Shown: positions 45,316 through 53,856 of the stretch, piece by piece | Layout: each line of letters begins with the position of its first letter | Numbering within the stretch: position 1 is the first letter of the stretch | NCBI GenBank assembly: GCA_963746465.1 | Contig: CAVVAY010000002.1 | Coordinates: 124,001-188,000 of the forward strand | Direction: 5' to 3' | Length of the DNA: 64,000 nt | Source of the DNA: CAVVAY01 sp963746465 | GTDB lineage: Bacteria > Actinomycetota > Actinomycetes > JACCUZ01 | Translations under genes and position numbers: made by a program | The notes under the pieces: generated by a model | What the model saw: only the letters and a program-made list of their open reading frames with translations | Told to the model about the DNA's origin: nothing | Databases searched by the model: none

Positions 45316-45381
45316 TGGTCGCACACAAGTGCCGCTACCGCACATCAACTCGCCGGCTGACAAGACTGCAGGGGAACCGGC
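45316..45381 (+). repeat. Imperfect direct repeat, right copy
   Basis: Right copy of the repeat described at 44730-44791. It starts 3 bases past the lipoprotein stop and ends about 45 bases before the VOC gene. Both copies encode a similar RRLTRLxGNR peptide in one frame, so they may be remnants of a duplicated coding end. Confidence 0.75.
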
Positions 45382-45424
45382 ATCATCGAGTGACGAATGC
45401 AGGCCTGACGGAAGGAGCGGTCCG

Positions 45425-45877
45425 ATGGCGGCCCGGGACTTCTACCACGACAAGATCGGGCTGGAGATCCTCAACGAGAACGACGAAGCCATCGTGTTCA
45501 AGTGCGGTGGCGGCACTCATCTCGACGTGACCAAGAGCACCGTAGGGACAGCGGACGAGCAAACCCAGGTGTCGTGGGAGGTCCCCGACATCAAGGCCGA
45601 GGTCGCTGGACTTCGCGCCCGCGGCGTTCAGGTCGAGGACTACGACATGCCTGGCCTGAAGACCGACGACGGGGTCGCGGACATCGGCTTCGCCTGGGCT
45701 GCCTGGATCATCGACCCCCGCAAGAACGCACTGGGGATCATGCAGATCAAACCTAACGAGCGGTCGAGATGCCAGCAGCGGCTGATGCGACCGTCCGGAC
45801 GCGCACTGTCCTGCGTCACCAACCCGCCCGATGGGAACCTGTACGAGCTCGCGAGCCGCCTGCCGAACACGGACTAG
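45425..45877 (+). CDS. Glyoxalase/VOC-family protein, N-terminally short
   Basis: A 150-residue protein of the VOC fold (ARDFYHDKIGLEILNENDEAIVFKCGGGTHLDVT, then SWEVPDIKAEVAGLRARGV; quoted in parts). The usual first beta-strand with the metal-binding His is missing: the frame starts directly at the ARDFYHD helix. The C-terminus after DPRKNALGIMQIKP has 40 unrelated residues (RCQQRLMRPSGRAL). So both ends look eroded or fused, and the protein may be non-functional. The start is uncertain; GGAAGGAG precedes the ATG at 45425. Confidence 0.55.
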   Translation: MAARDFYHDKIGLEILNENDEAIVFKCGGGTHLDVTKSTVGTADEQTQVSWEVPDIKAEVAGLRARGVQVEDYDMPGLKTDDGVADIGFAWAAWIIDPRKNALGIMQIKPNERSRCQQRLMRPSGRALSCVTNPPDGNLYELASRLPNTD

Positions 45878-45884
45878 GACCGAC

Positions 45885-46673
45885 ATGACGACGATGAGGA
45901 ACCTGCCCGAAGTGGTGTCACGGGAGCAGTGGCTGGCGGCGCGCAAGGGCCTGCTGGCTAAAGAGAAGGAGCTGACCCGGGCCAGGGACCGGCTCAACGC
46001 CGACCGCCGGCGGCTGCCGATGGTCCGCATCGAGAAGTCGTACACGTTCGAAGGCCCGGACGGGTCGGTGAGCCTGCTCGACCTGTTCGACGGCCGGCCG
46101 CAGCTGGTGATGCACCACTTCATGTTCGGCCCGGACTGGGACCAGGGCTGCCCGAGCTGCTCCTCCGCCGCCGACGGGATCGGCAGGTTGCGGCAGCTGC
46201 ACGTGCGCAACACAACCTTGGTCGCGGTGTCGCGGGCTTCCTACCCGAAGCTCGCCGCATTCCGCGAGCGGATGGGCTGGGAGTTCCCCTGGTACTCGTC
46301 GTACGGCAGCGACTTCAACTACGACTTCCACGCCACCCTCGACGACCGGGTTGCCCCGGTGCTGCTGCACTTCCGCACCGAGGCCGAGCTCGCCGAGGCC
46401 GGGACGCCCTGGACGGGCGGGCCGTGGACGGAGGAGATGAACGACTCCGAGCTGCCAGGGATCAGCGCGTTCCTCCAGGTGGACGGCGAGGTCTTCCACA
46501 CCTACTCGACGTACGGCCGCGGCATCGAGGAGTTCCACAACGGCTACCACTACCTCGACCTCACGGCGCTCGGCCGCCAGGAGGAGTGGGAGGAACCGGC
46601 CGGGCGCGCGGAGCCGCTCGGCCTGCAGGTCGGCGGCCCCGCGATGCGGGTACCCGACGAGTACGACGCCTGA
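45885..46673 (+). CDS. DUF899 thioredoxin-like protein
   Basis: A 262-residue member of the DUF899 family. Landmarks: REQWLAARKGLLAKEKELTRARDRL at the N-terminus, then LVMHHFMFGPDWDQGCPSCSSAADG, with the CPSC thioredoxin-like active site near residue 92, then WYSSYGSDFNYDFHAT and YLDLTALGRQEEWEEP at the end. The fold is thioredoxin-like, but the reaction is unknown. It follows the VOC gene by 7 bases; such genes are often seen together. Confidence 0.9.
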   Translation: MTTMRNLPEVVSREQWLAARKGLLAKEKELTRARDRLNADRRRLPMVRIEKSYTFEGPDGSVSLLDLFDGRPQLVMHHFMFGPDWDQGCPSCSSAADGIGRLRQLHVRNTTLVAVSRASYPKLAAFRERMGWEFPWYSSYGSDFNYDFHATLDDRVAPVLLHFRTEAELAEAGTPWTGGPWTEEMNDSELPGISAFLQVDGEVFHTYSTYGRGIEEFHNGYHYLDLTALGRQEEWEEPAGRAEPLGLQVGGPAMRVPDEYDA

Positions 46674-46693
46674 GGCCCCGACGTACCGGCCGA

Positions 46694-48229
46694 TCAGACG
46701 GTGAAGTCGACGCCCTGCGCCAGCGGGAGCTCGCCGCTGTAGTTGATGGTGTTGGTGGCGCGTCGCATGTAGGCCTTCCACGAGTCCGAGCCGGACTCGC
46801 GCCCGCCGCCGGTCTCCTTCTGGCCGCCGAACGCACCGCCGATCTCGGCGCCGGAGGTCCCGATGTTCACGTTGACGATGCCGCAGTCGGCGCCGTCGGC
46901 CGCCATGAACCGCTCGGCCTCGGCCTGGTCCGAGGTGAAGATCGAGGACGACAGTCCCTGCGGCACCCCGTTCTGCAGCGCGATCGCCTCCTCGAGGTCG
47001 CTGTAGGTCAGCACGTGCAGCAGCGGAGCGAACGTCTCCCGGCGTACGACGTCGCCCTGCCGGGCAGCCCGGGCCACCGAGGGCGCCACGTAGTAGGCGT
47101 CGGGGGCGGCGTCGGCCAGCTGACGGTCGCCACCGACCAGGACCTCGCCCCCGTCGGCTCGTACGTCGTCGAGGGCCGACTGCAGCGCTGAGTAGGCCTT
47201 CTCGTTGACCAGCGGCCCGACCAGCGTGCCCTGCTCGAACGGGTTGCCGACCGGCAGCCGACGGTACGCGGCCACAACCTTGTCGAGCAGCGGGTCGGCC
47301 ACGCTCTCGTGCACGATCATCCGGCGCAACGACGTGCAGCGCTGGCCCGCGGTGCCCGCCGCCGCGAACACGATGCCGCGCACCGCCAGGTCCAGGTCGG
47401 CGGACGGCGTCACGACGGTCGCGTTGTTCCCACCGAGCTCCAGCAGGCTGGTGCCGAACCGCGCCGCGACCCGCGGGCCGACGGCGCGACCCATCCGCAC
47501 GGAGCCGGTCGCGCTCACGAGCGGCACCAGGGTGTTGTCGACCAGCCGCTCCGCCACGGCTGCGTCACCGAGGACGAGCTGGCCCAGGCCGTCCGGTGCC
47601 CCGACGTCGGCAGCCGCCCGGTCCAGCAGTGCCGTGCAGGCCAGCGCCGTGAGCGGGGTCAGCTCGGAGGGCTTCCACACGACGGTGTCGCCGCAGACCA
47701 GCGCCACCGCGGTGTTCCACGACCACACCGCCACCGGGAAGTTGAACGCGCTGATCACACCGACGACTCCGAGCGGGTGCCAGGTCTCCATCAGCCGGTG
47801 ACCCGGGCGCTCCGACGGCATCGTCTGGCCGTACAGCTGGCGCGACAGGCCGACCGCGAAGTCGCAGATGTCGACCATCTCCTGCACCTCGCCGCGCGCC
47901 TCCGACCGGATCTTGCCGACCTCCAGCGACACCAGGTCGGCCAGGTCGTCGAGGTTCTCGCGCAGCAGCTCGCCGAGCCGCTTGACCAGCGCGCCGCGTA
48001 CTGGGGCCGGCGTGACCCGCCAGGTCAGGAACGCCTCGTGGGCCGCCTCGACGGCGCGGTCCACGTCGTCGGTGCTCGACCACGGGACCGGCAGCAGGTC
48101 GGCGCCGGTGATCGGCGTCCGCGAGCCGGCGTCCCCACGCAGCGACGCCAGGTCGACCCCGCACCGTCCGAGCGCCTTGCGGGCCAGGTCGCGCAGCTCG
48201 TCCGCGTCGGGCAGCGTGGTCGTGCTCAT
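46694..48229 (-). CDS. amaB: L-piperidine-6-carboxylate / 2-aminoadipate semialdehyde dehydrogenase
   Basis: A 511-residue aldehyde dehydrogenase of family 7 (antiquitin/AmaB). Catalytic Cys is C298 in GQRCTS and the general-base Glu is E264 in LLELGGNNA. The end ATNTINYSGELPLAQGVDF is typical of this branch. It oxidises 2-aminoadipate 6-semialdehyde (in equilibrium with piperideine-6-carboxylate) to 2-aminoadipate, in lysine degradation. It is last of the operon after a D-2-hydroxyglutarate dehydrogenase-like and an hglS gene, which makes the assignment stronger than sequence alone. Confidence 0.92.
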   Translation of the reverse strand: MSTTTLPDADELRDLARKALGRCGVDLASLRGDAGSRTPITGADLLPVPWSSTDDVDRAVEAAHEAFLTWRVTPAPVRGALVKRLGELLRENLDDLADLVSLEVGKIRSEARGEVQEMVDICDFAVGLSRQLYGQTMPSERPGHRLMETWHPLGVVGVISAFNFPVAVWSWNTAVALVCGDTVVWKPSELTPLTALACTALLDRAAADVGAPDGLGQLVLGDAAVAERLVDNTLVPLVSATGSVRMGRAVGPRVAARFGTSLLELGGNNATVVTPSADLDLAVRGIVFAAAGTAGQRCTSLRRMIVHESVADPLLDKVVAAYRRLPVGNPFEQGTLVGPLVNEKAYSALQSALDDVRADGGEVLVGGDRQLADAAPDAYYVAPSVARAARQGDVVRRETFAPLLHVLTYSDLEEAIALQNGVPQGLSSSIFTSDQAEAERFMAADGADCGIVNVNIGTSGAEIGGAFGGQKETGGGRESGSDSWKAYMRRATNTINYSGELPLAQGVDFTV

Positions 48230-48230
48230 C

Positions 48231-49613
48231 TCAGCTCTCCTTCGTCGTCAGCGCCTGGCGCAGCGCTTCGGTCCCGAGCAGACCGTACGGGTCCAGCACC
48301 CGCTTGACGGCCGCCAGGGTCGCGCGGGCAGCGGGCTGCTCGTGCGCCGCCCACCATTCGACGTTGGCGGGGCCCAGACCGTGCTCGGCGGAGAACGACC
48401 CGCCGTGCCGCTCGACCAACGCGTACACGGTCTCGCGAAGCGTCGCCGCGGCCGCCGGGTCGTGGTCCGGCGGCAGCACCACGTTCAGGTGCAGTCCCCC
48501 GTCACCCACGTGACCGAAGTCGGCGAGCACCGCGCCGGGCACCTCTCGGCGTACGACGTCGGCCACCTCGGCCCGGGCGGCGACCAGGGCCGACCGCGGG
48601 AGCGAGACGTCCATGCCCAGCACGGTGCCAGCACGGGCCAGCGCCTCGCTCACGCCGTGCCGCAGGCCCCAGGCCCGCTCGACCGGCAGCACCGCGGCGT
48701 CGTCGACGAGATCACCCAGCGACTCCAGGGCGGCCAGCAGCGCGTCACGCGCACCGTCGCCTTCGGCCTCCACCAGCAGCGCCAGCTCCGGTTCCCGGCC
48801 GGGGAACGGATCGCTCACCGCGTCTATGTGGCGCACCGTCAGCCGGATGGCTTCACCGGACAGCAGCTCGAGCGCACCGAGTCGCGGCCCGAGCACCCGC
48901 TCCAGGGCGGCCACGACCTCGAGCAGAGCCCCGCGGGGAAGGAGCAGAGCCGTGGCCCGCTCGGCCGGCCGGTGCGCGAGCTCGAGCGTCGCCGCGGTCA
49001 CCACCCCGAGCAGACCTGCGGAGCCGACCATGAGGTCGGTGAGCCGCAGCGAGTCGTTCTTCTTGCGCAGCGGTCGCAGGTCGCCGAGCACGGTCGCTTC
49101 GGCGTCGGCCAGCACAACCTGGACGCCGAGCAGCCTGCGCCGCACGTCGCCGTGCCGCAGCACCCGACAACCGCCGGCATTGGTGGCGACCACACCTCCC
49201 ACGCTCGCGTCGGCCGACAGGTCGATCGGCAGCTCCAGCCCGTGCGGCGCGGCAGCCTCCGCCACACCAGACAACAGCACTCCCGCGGCGGCGGTCACGG
49301 CACGGTCGTCGACGTGCACCTCGAGCTGTGTTACCAACCGCTCGGTGCTCAGCACCCCGACCGAGCCGCTGAGGCCGGGCACCGACGCGCCGACCAGCCC
49401 GGTGTTCGCGCCCTGCGCCACCAGGGGCACCCGGTGCTGGACCGCCCATCGCACGACGGCCCGCACCTGCTCCAGGTCGCCCGGCCGCGCCACGAAGGCG
49501 GCCCGGCCGCGGGCACCCCGCCACGGCTGCTCGTACGCCGACAGGTCGTCGTCCGGGCCCAGCACGGCACCGTCGGGCAGCCCGGCGGCGAACGACCGAA
49601 GATCGATCGTCAC
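48231..49613 (-). CDS. FAD-linked D-2-hydroxyglutarate dehydrogenase-like protein
   Basis: A 460-residue FAD-linked oxidase of the GlcD/D2HGDH class. The FAD-binding PCMH domain (30-215) has GANTGLVGASVPG, DLSADASVGGVVATNAGG and the C-terminal cap has FGHVGDGGLHLNV (metal-binding His). It begins with GTG four bases inside the hglS stop (GTGA), and the amaB start follows after 1 base. In the context of HglS, which produces D-2-hydroxyglutarate, the job is likely to be its oxidation to 2-oxoglutarate. Other 2-hydroxyacids are possible. Confidence 0.82.
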   Translation of the reverse strand: MTIDLRSFAAGLPDGAVLGPDDDLSAYEQPWRGARGRAAFVARPGDLEQVRAVVRWAVQHRVPLVAQGANTGLVGASVPGLSGSVGVLSTERLVTQLEVHVDDRAVTAAAGVLLSGVAEAAAPHGLELPIDLSADASVGGVVATNAGGCRVLRHGDVRRRLLGVQVVLADAEATVLGDLRPLRKKNDSLRLTDLMVGSAGLLGVVTAATLELAHRPAERATALLLPRGALLEVVAALERVLGPRLGALELLSGEAIRLTVRHIDAVSDPFPGREPELALLVEAEGDGARDALLAALESLGDLVDDAAVLPVERAWGLRHGVSEALARAGTVLGMDVSLPRSALVAARAEVADVVRREVPGAVLADFGHVGDGGLHLNVVLPPDHDPAAAATLRETVYALVERHGGSFSAEHGLGPANVEWWAAHEQPAARATLAAVKRVLDPYGLLGTEALRQALTTKES

Positions 49614-50956
49614 GGCATCGTCCCGAGTGCGGCCCGCACCTGCGACCACGACTCATCGACCTGCACCTGGTACAGCTTCATCGGGTCGTGCACGTCGCGC
49701 CCGAGTGCGCCGGCCAGCCAGTCGAGGTCCCGCTGCACACCTTCCATCGTCGCGTCGGCACTGCCGTCGTCGGTCAGGTTGGAGTGGAAGATGCCGGCCG
49801 CCGACCGGGGCAGGAAGTCCTCGTAGACGACGGGCTCGAGGCGGACCCATCCCTCGTCGACCAGGGCATCGGCGTCCTCAGGTGCCCGTCGGCCGGCCCG
49901 CGCCAGCTCGGGCGCGGTCGGCGCGACGGTGGCCGTGAACCATGCCAGGTCCCGGCGGGCCAGCTCCCGCTCGGTGCCCGGCAGCTCGGCCGACCAGGCC
50001 GCCGGATCGGGCGGCAGCGTGTCGACCACGTCCCGCCCGGCCGGAGTCAGCGCGATGCCGCGCGCCTCGACCTCACCGAACCGCACCCGGAGCTCGCCGG
50101 GCGCGACCCGGCCGTCCGGCGCACGCATCATCCGCGGCTCGGCGAGCGCCCGGAACGACGTCTGACGCAGCAGCACGTCCGGGCCGTCCCATCGGGGCGG
50201 CCCCTGGATCTCGTCGATCATCTCGATGCCGCGCTCCTGCATCCGTCCGTAGAGCAGGTCGATGTCGAGCACCCGCGGGGTCAGGTGGTTGACGTGCGTG
50301 CTCGCCACCCCGGCGATGTCGGCGGCGACGGCAGACACCGCGGACAGCTCGTCGTACCAGGCACGGTCGATCGGTTCCGAGGACAGCGCGAACGCTCCCG
50401 TCGCCAGGTCGACGAACCGCTCGGCCCGGTCGTCGTCGAGGCCACCGTCGGCCGCAGCGCTGTCGGCGAGCACGAGCAGCTCCGGGGGGAACAAGACCCG
50501 CTGATCGACGAACCTCCGCACCCGAGCCTGCAGGTCGGCGTCGAAGAACCGTCGGTCCTCGGGCACCAGCACCGAGGTGAAGACCCGGAACGGGTTGTGA
50601 GCCAGCTCGGCACGGTCGACCGGCCGGAACGCCGTCGACACGATCGGCAGCGGCGTGGGCTCCGCGTCCCGGAGGTCGTAGAACCCCACCGGCGCCATCC
50701 CCATCGCGGCGAACAGGCGGCCGACCTGCGCGAGCTCCTGCTGGCTGCCCACCCGGATCGCGCCGTGCCGCTCGGCGGTGACCCGGTCGATGCTGCCGAG
50801 GCGCTCGGCCGCACTACCCTCGCGGTCCAGGACCTCCCCGTTCACCTGCTGGGCGACCTCGACCAGTGTGGTGTACGCCGGCACCTCGCCGCCGTACATG
50901 ACCGACAGCCGACGGGCGAACTCCGCCCGCAGGTCGGTCGTGGTCGAGAAGGCCAT
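49610..50956 (-). CDS. hglS: 2-oxoadipate dioxygenase/decarboxylase (HglS/YdcJ family)
   Basis: A 448-residue Fe(II)-dependent VOC-like enzyme (DUF1338). The family turns 2-oxoadipate into D-2-hydroxyglutarate with loss of CO2. The likely iron ligands are H64 (ERHGAIRVG), H224 (HVNHLTPR) and a Glu at 295 or 297 (RFGEVEARG). N-terminal LRAEFARRLSVMYGGEVPAYTTLVEV matches the family. The ATG has no clear ribosome-binding site and the divergent methyltransferase starts only 14 bases away, so a leaderless or very short leader mRNA is likely. First gene of the operon. Confidence 0.9.
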   Translation of the reverse strand: MAFSTTTDLRAEFARRLSVMYGGEVPAYTTLVEVAQQVNGEVLDREGSAAERLGSIDRVTAERHGAIRVGSQQELAQVGRLFAAMGMAPVGFYDLRDAEPTPLPIVSTAFRPVDRAELAHNPFRVFTSVLVPEDRRFFDADLQARVRRFVDQRVLFPPELLVLADSAAADGGLDDDRAERFVDLATGAFALSSEPIDRAWYDELSAVSAVAADIAGVASTHVNHLTPRVLDIDLLYGRMQERGIEMIDEIQGPPRWDGPDVLLRQTSFRALAEPRMMRAPDGRVAPGELRVRFGEVEARGIALTPAGRDVVDTLPPDPAAWSAELPGTERELARRDLAWFTATVAPTAPELARAGRRAPEDADALVDEGWVRLEPVVYEDFLPRSAAGIFHSNLTDDGSADATMEGVQRDLDWLAGALGRDVHDPMKLYQVQVDESWSQVRAALGTMP

Positions 50957-50970
50957 GGAAGGAGCATCTC

Positions 50971-51606
50971 GTGACCCGCTGGACCGACGCCACGGGCGGG
51001 GGCAGCGGACGCGACTACGCCGCCAGGTTCGACGCCCTCGCAGCCTCCGGCACGGATGTCCACGGCGAGGCGACCCTGTGCGCCGCGTTGGTGCCCCCCG
51101 GCTCCCGGGTGCTGGACGCCGGCTGCGGCACCGGCCGGGTCGCGATCCGGCTGGCCGAGCTCGGCTACGACTGCACGGGGGTCGACGTCGACGCCTCCAT
51201 GCTCGCGGTCGCACGGGAGCGTGCACCGGACCAGACCTGGGTCGAGGCCGACCTCAGCACCCTCGACCTGCTCGCGGCCGGCCACCCGCCGTACGAGCTG
51301 GTGGTGCTCGCCGGGAACGTAGTGCCGCTGGTGGCACCCGGCACCGAGCAGGCCGTGGTCGCGCAGGTTGCCCGGCACGTGCGCGGCGGCGGGTTGCTCG
51401 TGGTGGGCTTCGGGCTGGACCGCGCGCACCTACCGCCGGCCGCCGCGCTGCTCGACCTGGCGGAGTACGACGCGTGGTGCCAGGTCGCCGGGCTCGTGCC
51501 GGTCCGCCGGCTGGCCACCTGGGACGGCCAGCCCTACGACGGCGGCGGGTATGCCGTCAGCATCCACACCCGTCCGGGATCATCCGACGCGTTCCCGCCG
51601 GCGTAG
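50971..51606 (+). CDS. Class I SAM-dependent methyltransferase
   Basis: A 211-residue protein with the Rossmann SAM-binding motif I VLDAGCGTG (47-55), motif II acidic residue GVDVDASML and LVVLAGNVVPLV at motif IV. The substrate is unknown; the size suits a small-molecule methyltransferase. A GTG start at 50971 is preceded by GAAGGAG, placed inside the start region of the divergent hglS gene. Its 3' end overlaps the MMPL gene by 27 bases on the opposite strand. Confidence 0.87.
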   Translation: MTRWTDATGGGSGRDYAARFDALAASGTDVHGEATLCAALVPPGSRVLDAGCGTGRVAIRLAELGYDCTGVDVDASMLAVARERAPDQTWVEADLSTLDLLAAGHPPYELVVLAGNVVPLVAPGTEQAVVAQVARHVRGGGLLVVGFGLDRAHLPPAAALLDLAEYDAWCQVAGLVPVRRLATWDGQPYDGGGYAVSIHTRPGSSDAFPPA

Positions 51607-53754
51607 CCCCACCGGCCACCAGACCCGGTCGTCTAGCTCGTGCACGAGGGCCGGGACCAGCAGCGACCGCACGATCAACGTGTCCAGCAGCACGCCGAAC
51701 GCAACCGCGAACCCGAGCTCGGCGAACGGCACCAGCGGCAGCACCCCGAGGGCCGAGAAAGTCGCGGCCAGCACCACCCCGGCCGAGGTGATGACGCCGC
51801 CGGTGACGGCGAGGCCCTTCAGGGTCCCCCGCCGGGTGCCGTGGACCTTCGCCTCCTCGCGCACGCGGGTCATCAGGAAGATGTTGTAGTCGATCCCCAG
51901 TGCCACCAGGAACACGAACGCGAAGAGCGGGAAGGACGGATCGGTGCCGGCGAAGTCGAAGACGTGCTCGAACACCAGGGCGCAGACTCCCAGGGTGGCC
52001 AGGAAGGACAGCACGACGGTGGCGACCAGCAGCAGAGGCGCCACGACCGCTCGCAGCAGCAGTGCGAGCACCAGGAAGATGACGACCAGGATCGCCGGGA
52101 TGATCACCCTGGTGTCGCGGGCGGACTCCTGCTTGATGTCGTAGACGACAGCAGTGCCACCGCCCACCAGCACGTCGGTGCTGACCTCGTCGACGGCATC
52201 CCGCAGGTGCAGCACCGTGTCCTCGGCCTCGGTGCTGTCCGACGCCGCGGTCAGCACGGCTTCGACCTGGACCTTGCCGTCGACCACCTTCGGCGGCCCG
52301 GACGACTCCGTCGGTGCCGCCGACCCTTCAGCCGTCGGCGGGGCATCCGTCACCAGCTGCGCATCGGCGACGCCGTCGACGCCACGCACCAGATCGAGCA
52401 GCGCTTCCCCGTCGGCCTGGTCACCGATCACGCTCACCGGCACGCCCGACCCCGCCGGGTAGTGCCGCGCGAGAACTTCCTGCCCCTGCACCGAGTCGAC
52501 ATCGGTGGTGAACTGCTCGGCCGTGGTCAGTCCGTCGGCGTCCAGCTGGGTGGTGAACAGCGCGGCAGCGGCGAGCACCAGGGCAGTCGCGATCCACACG
52601 GCGCGCGACCGCCGGCCGACCAGCGACGAGACACGACCCCAGATGCCGCGCTCGTGGTCGACCTCGTCGTCGTGCCGTGGCACGAACGGGAAGAACCAGT
52701 AGCGGCCGAACACCATCAGCAGGGCCGGCAGGAACAGCAGCATGGAGGCGACAGCGCAGGCGATGCCGATCGCGCCGACCGGCCCCAGCGACTTGTTGGA
52801 GTTCAGGTCGGAGAGCAACAGGCAGAGCAGCCCGAGGATGACGGTGGCGCCGGAGGCGACCACGGGCGGGAAGGCCCCACGCAGCGCGCCCTTCATGGCC
52901 ACCGTCCAGGAGTCCTCGCGGTGCAGCTCCTCCTTGAACCGGCTGATCAGCAGCAGGGCGTAGTCGGTGCTGGCGCCCAGCACGAGCACCGAGAGGATGC
53001 CCTGGCTCTGCCCGTCGACGGTGAGGACTCCCGCTTTGGCGACCAGGTAGACCACGGCCTGAGCCAGCACCAGGGCCATCCCGGCCGCCATCAGGACGGG
53101 CAGGAAGACCGGGCTGCGGTAGATCAGCAGCAGGATGACAAGGATCACGCCGACCGTCGTGAACAGCAGCTTGCCGTCGATGCCCTCGAAGGCGGCAGCG
53201 AAGTCGGCGAACTGTCCGCCCGGGCCGGTGACGTAGCTCGGCAGACCGTCGACGGCGCCGGCGTCGGCGACGTCCTCCACGATGCCCGGCAGCGTCTCGA
53301 ACGCCGAGTTGTCACCGGGTAGCGGGAGCACCACCTGGACGGCGTCGCCGTCCTCGCTGGGGATCGGCGGAGACGGGTCCCCGGCAATGCCGTCGACCTC
53401 TGCCAGTCGGTCCCGTGCCTCAGCGACCGCAGCGAGGTCGGCCTGGGTCAGACCGCCGGTGCGCTCCCAGACGATCAGGGCGGGGATGTCCTGGTCACCG
53501 GCGAACCTGGTCTCCAGCTCGAGGGACTTTGTCGACTCGGCCGAGTCGGGCAGGAACGCGGCCTGATCGTTCTCCGTGATGCTGGTCAGCTTCCCGGAGA
53601 GCGTGCCGGCGATCGGTGCCACCACGAAGATCGCGACGAGCAGCACCACGGCCGGCAGCAGGACGCGGCGCCAGTTGATGCGGCGCCGCGGTGGCCGGGG
53701 ACCTTCCTTCTCCGGACGTGCTTCCGCCTCGACCAGCCGGTCCTCGCTCGCCAT
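51580..53754 (-). CDS. MMPL-family RND transporter
   Basis: A 724-residue membrane protein of the actinobacterial MmpL class. One N-terminal helix (VLLPAVVLLVAIFVVAPIAG) and a periplasmic loop to about 185 are followed by five helices, among them LSVLVLGASTDYALLLISRFKEEL with the conserved GxxxDY. A second loop (400-545) precedes the final helices with the paired LGIDYNIFLMTRVREEA. Both DY motifs carry the proton-relay Asp-Tyr pairs. It probably exports lipids or drugs. The ATG at 53754 has AGGAGCGG; a longer frame to 53823 lacks this. Confidence 0.9.
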   Translation of the reverse strand: MASEDRLVEAEARPEKEGPRPPRRRINWRRVLLPAVVLLVAIFVVAPIAGTLSGKLTSITENDQAAFLPDSAESTKSLELETRFAGDQDIPALIVWERTGGLTQADLAAVAEARDRLAEVDGIAGDPSPPIPSEDGDAVQVVLPLPGDNSAFETLPGIVEDVADAGAVDGLPSYVTGPGGQFADFAAAFEGIDGKLLFTTVGVILVILLLIYRSPVFLPVLMAAGMALVLAQAVVYLVAKAGVLTVDGQSQGILSVLVLGASTDYALLLISRFKEELHREDSWTVAMKGALRGAFPPVVASGATVILGLLCLLLSDLNSNKSLGPVGAIGIACAVASMLLFLPALLMVFGRYWFFPFVPRHDDEVDHERGIWGRVSSLVGRRSRAVWIATALVLAAAALFTTQLDADGLTTAEQFTTDVDSVQGQEVLARHYPAGSGVPVSVIGDQADGEALLDLVRGVDGVADAQLVTDAPPTAEGSAAPTESSGPPKVVDGKVQVEAVLTAASDSTEAEDTVLHLRDAVDEVSTDVLVGGGTAVVYDIKQESARDTRVIIPAILVVIFLVLALLLRAVVAPLLLVATVVLSFLATLGVCALVFEHVFDFAGTDPSFPLFAFVFLVALGIDYNIFLMTRVREEAKVHGTRRGTLKGLAVTGGVITSAGVVLAATFSALGVLPLVPFAELGFAVAFGVLLDTLIVRSLLVPALVHELDDRVWWPVGLRRRERVG

Positions 53755-53856
53755 CGTGTCCCGCTCCTCTGCTCTGCCGACGCCCGCCATGCTCTCCAGA
53801 CCGGCGAGCGCTGCGGAACTCATCGCACCCGATCGTTGCCGAATCGTCCCCCAGGG

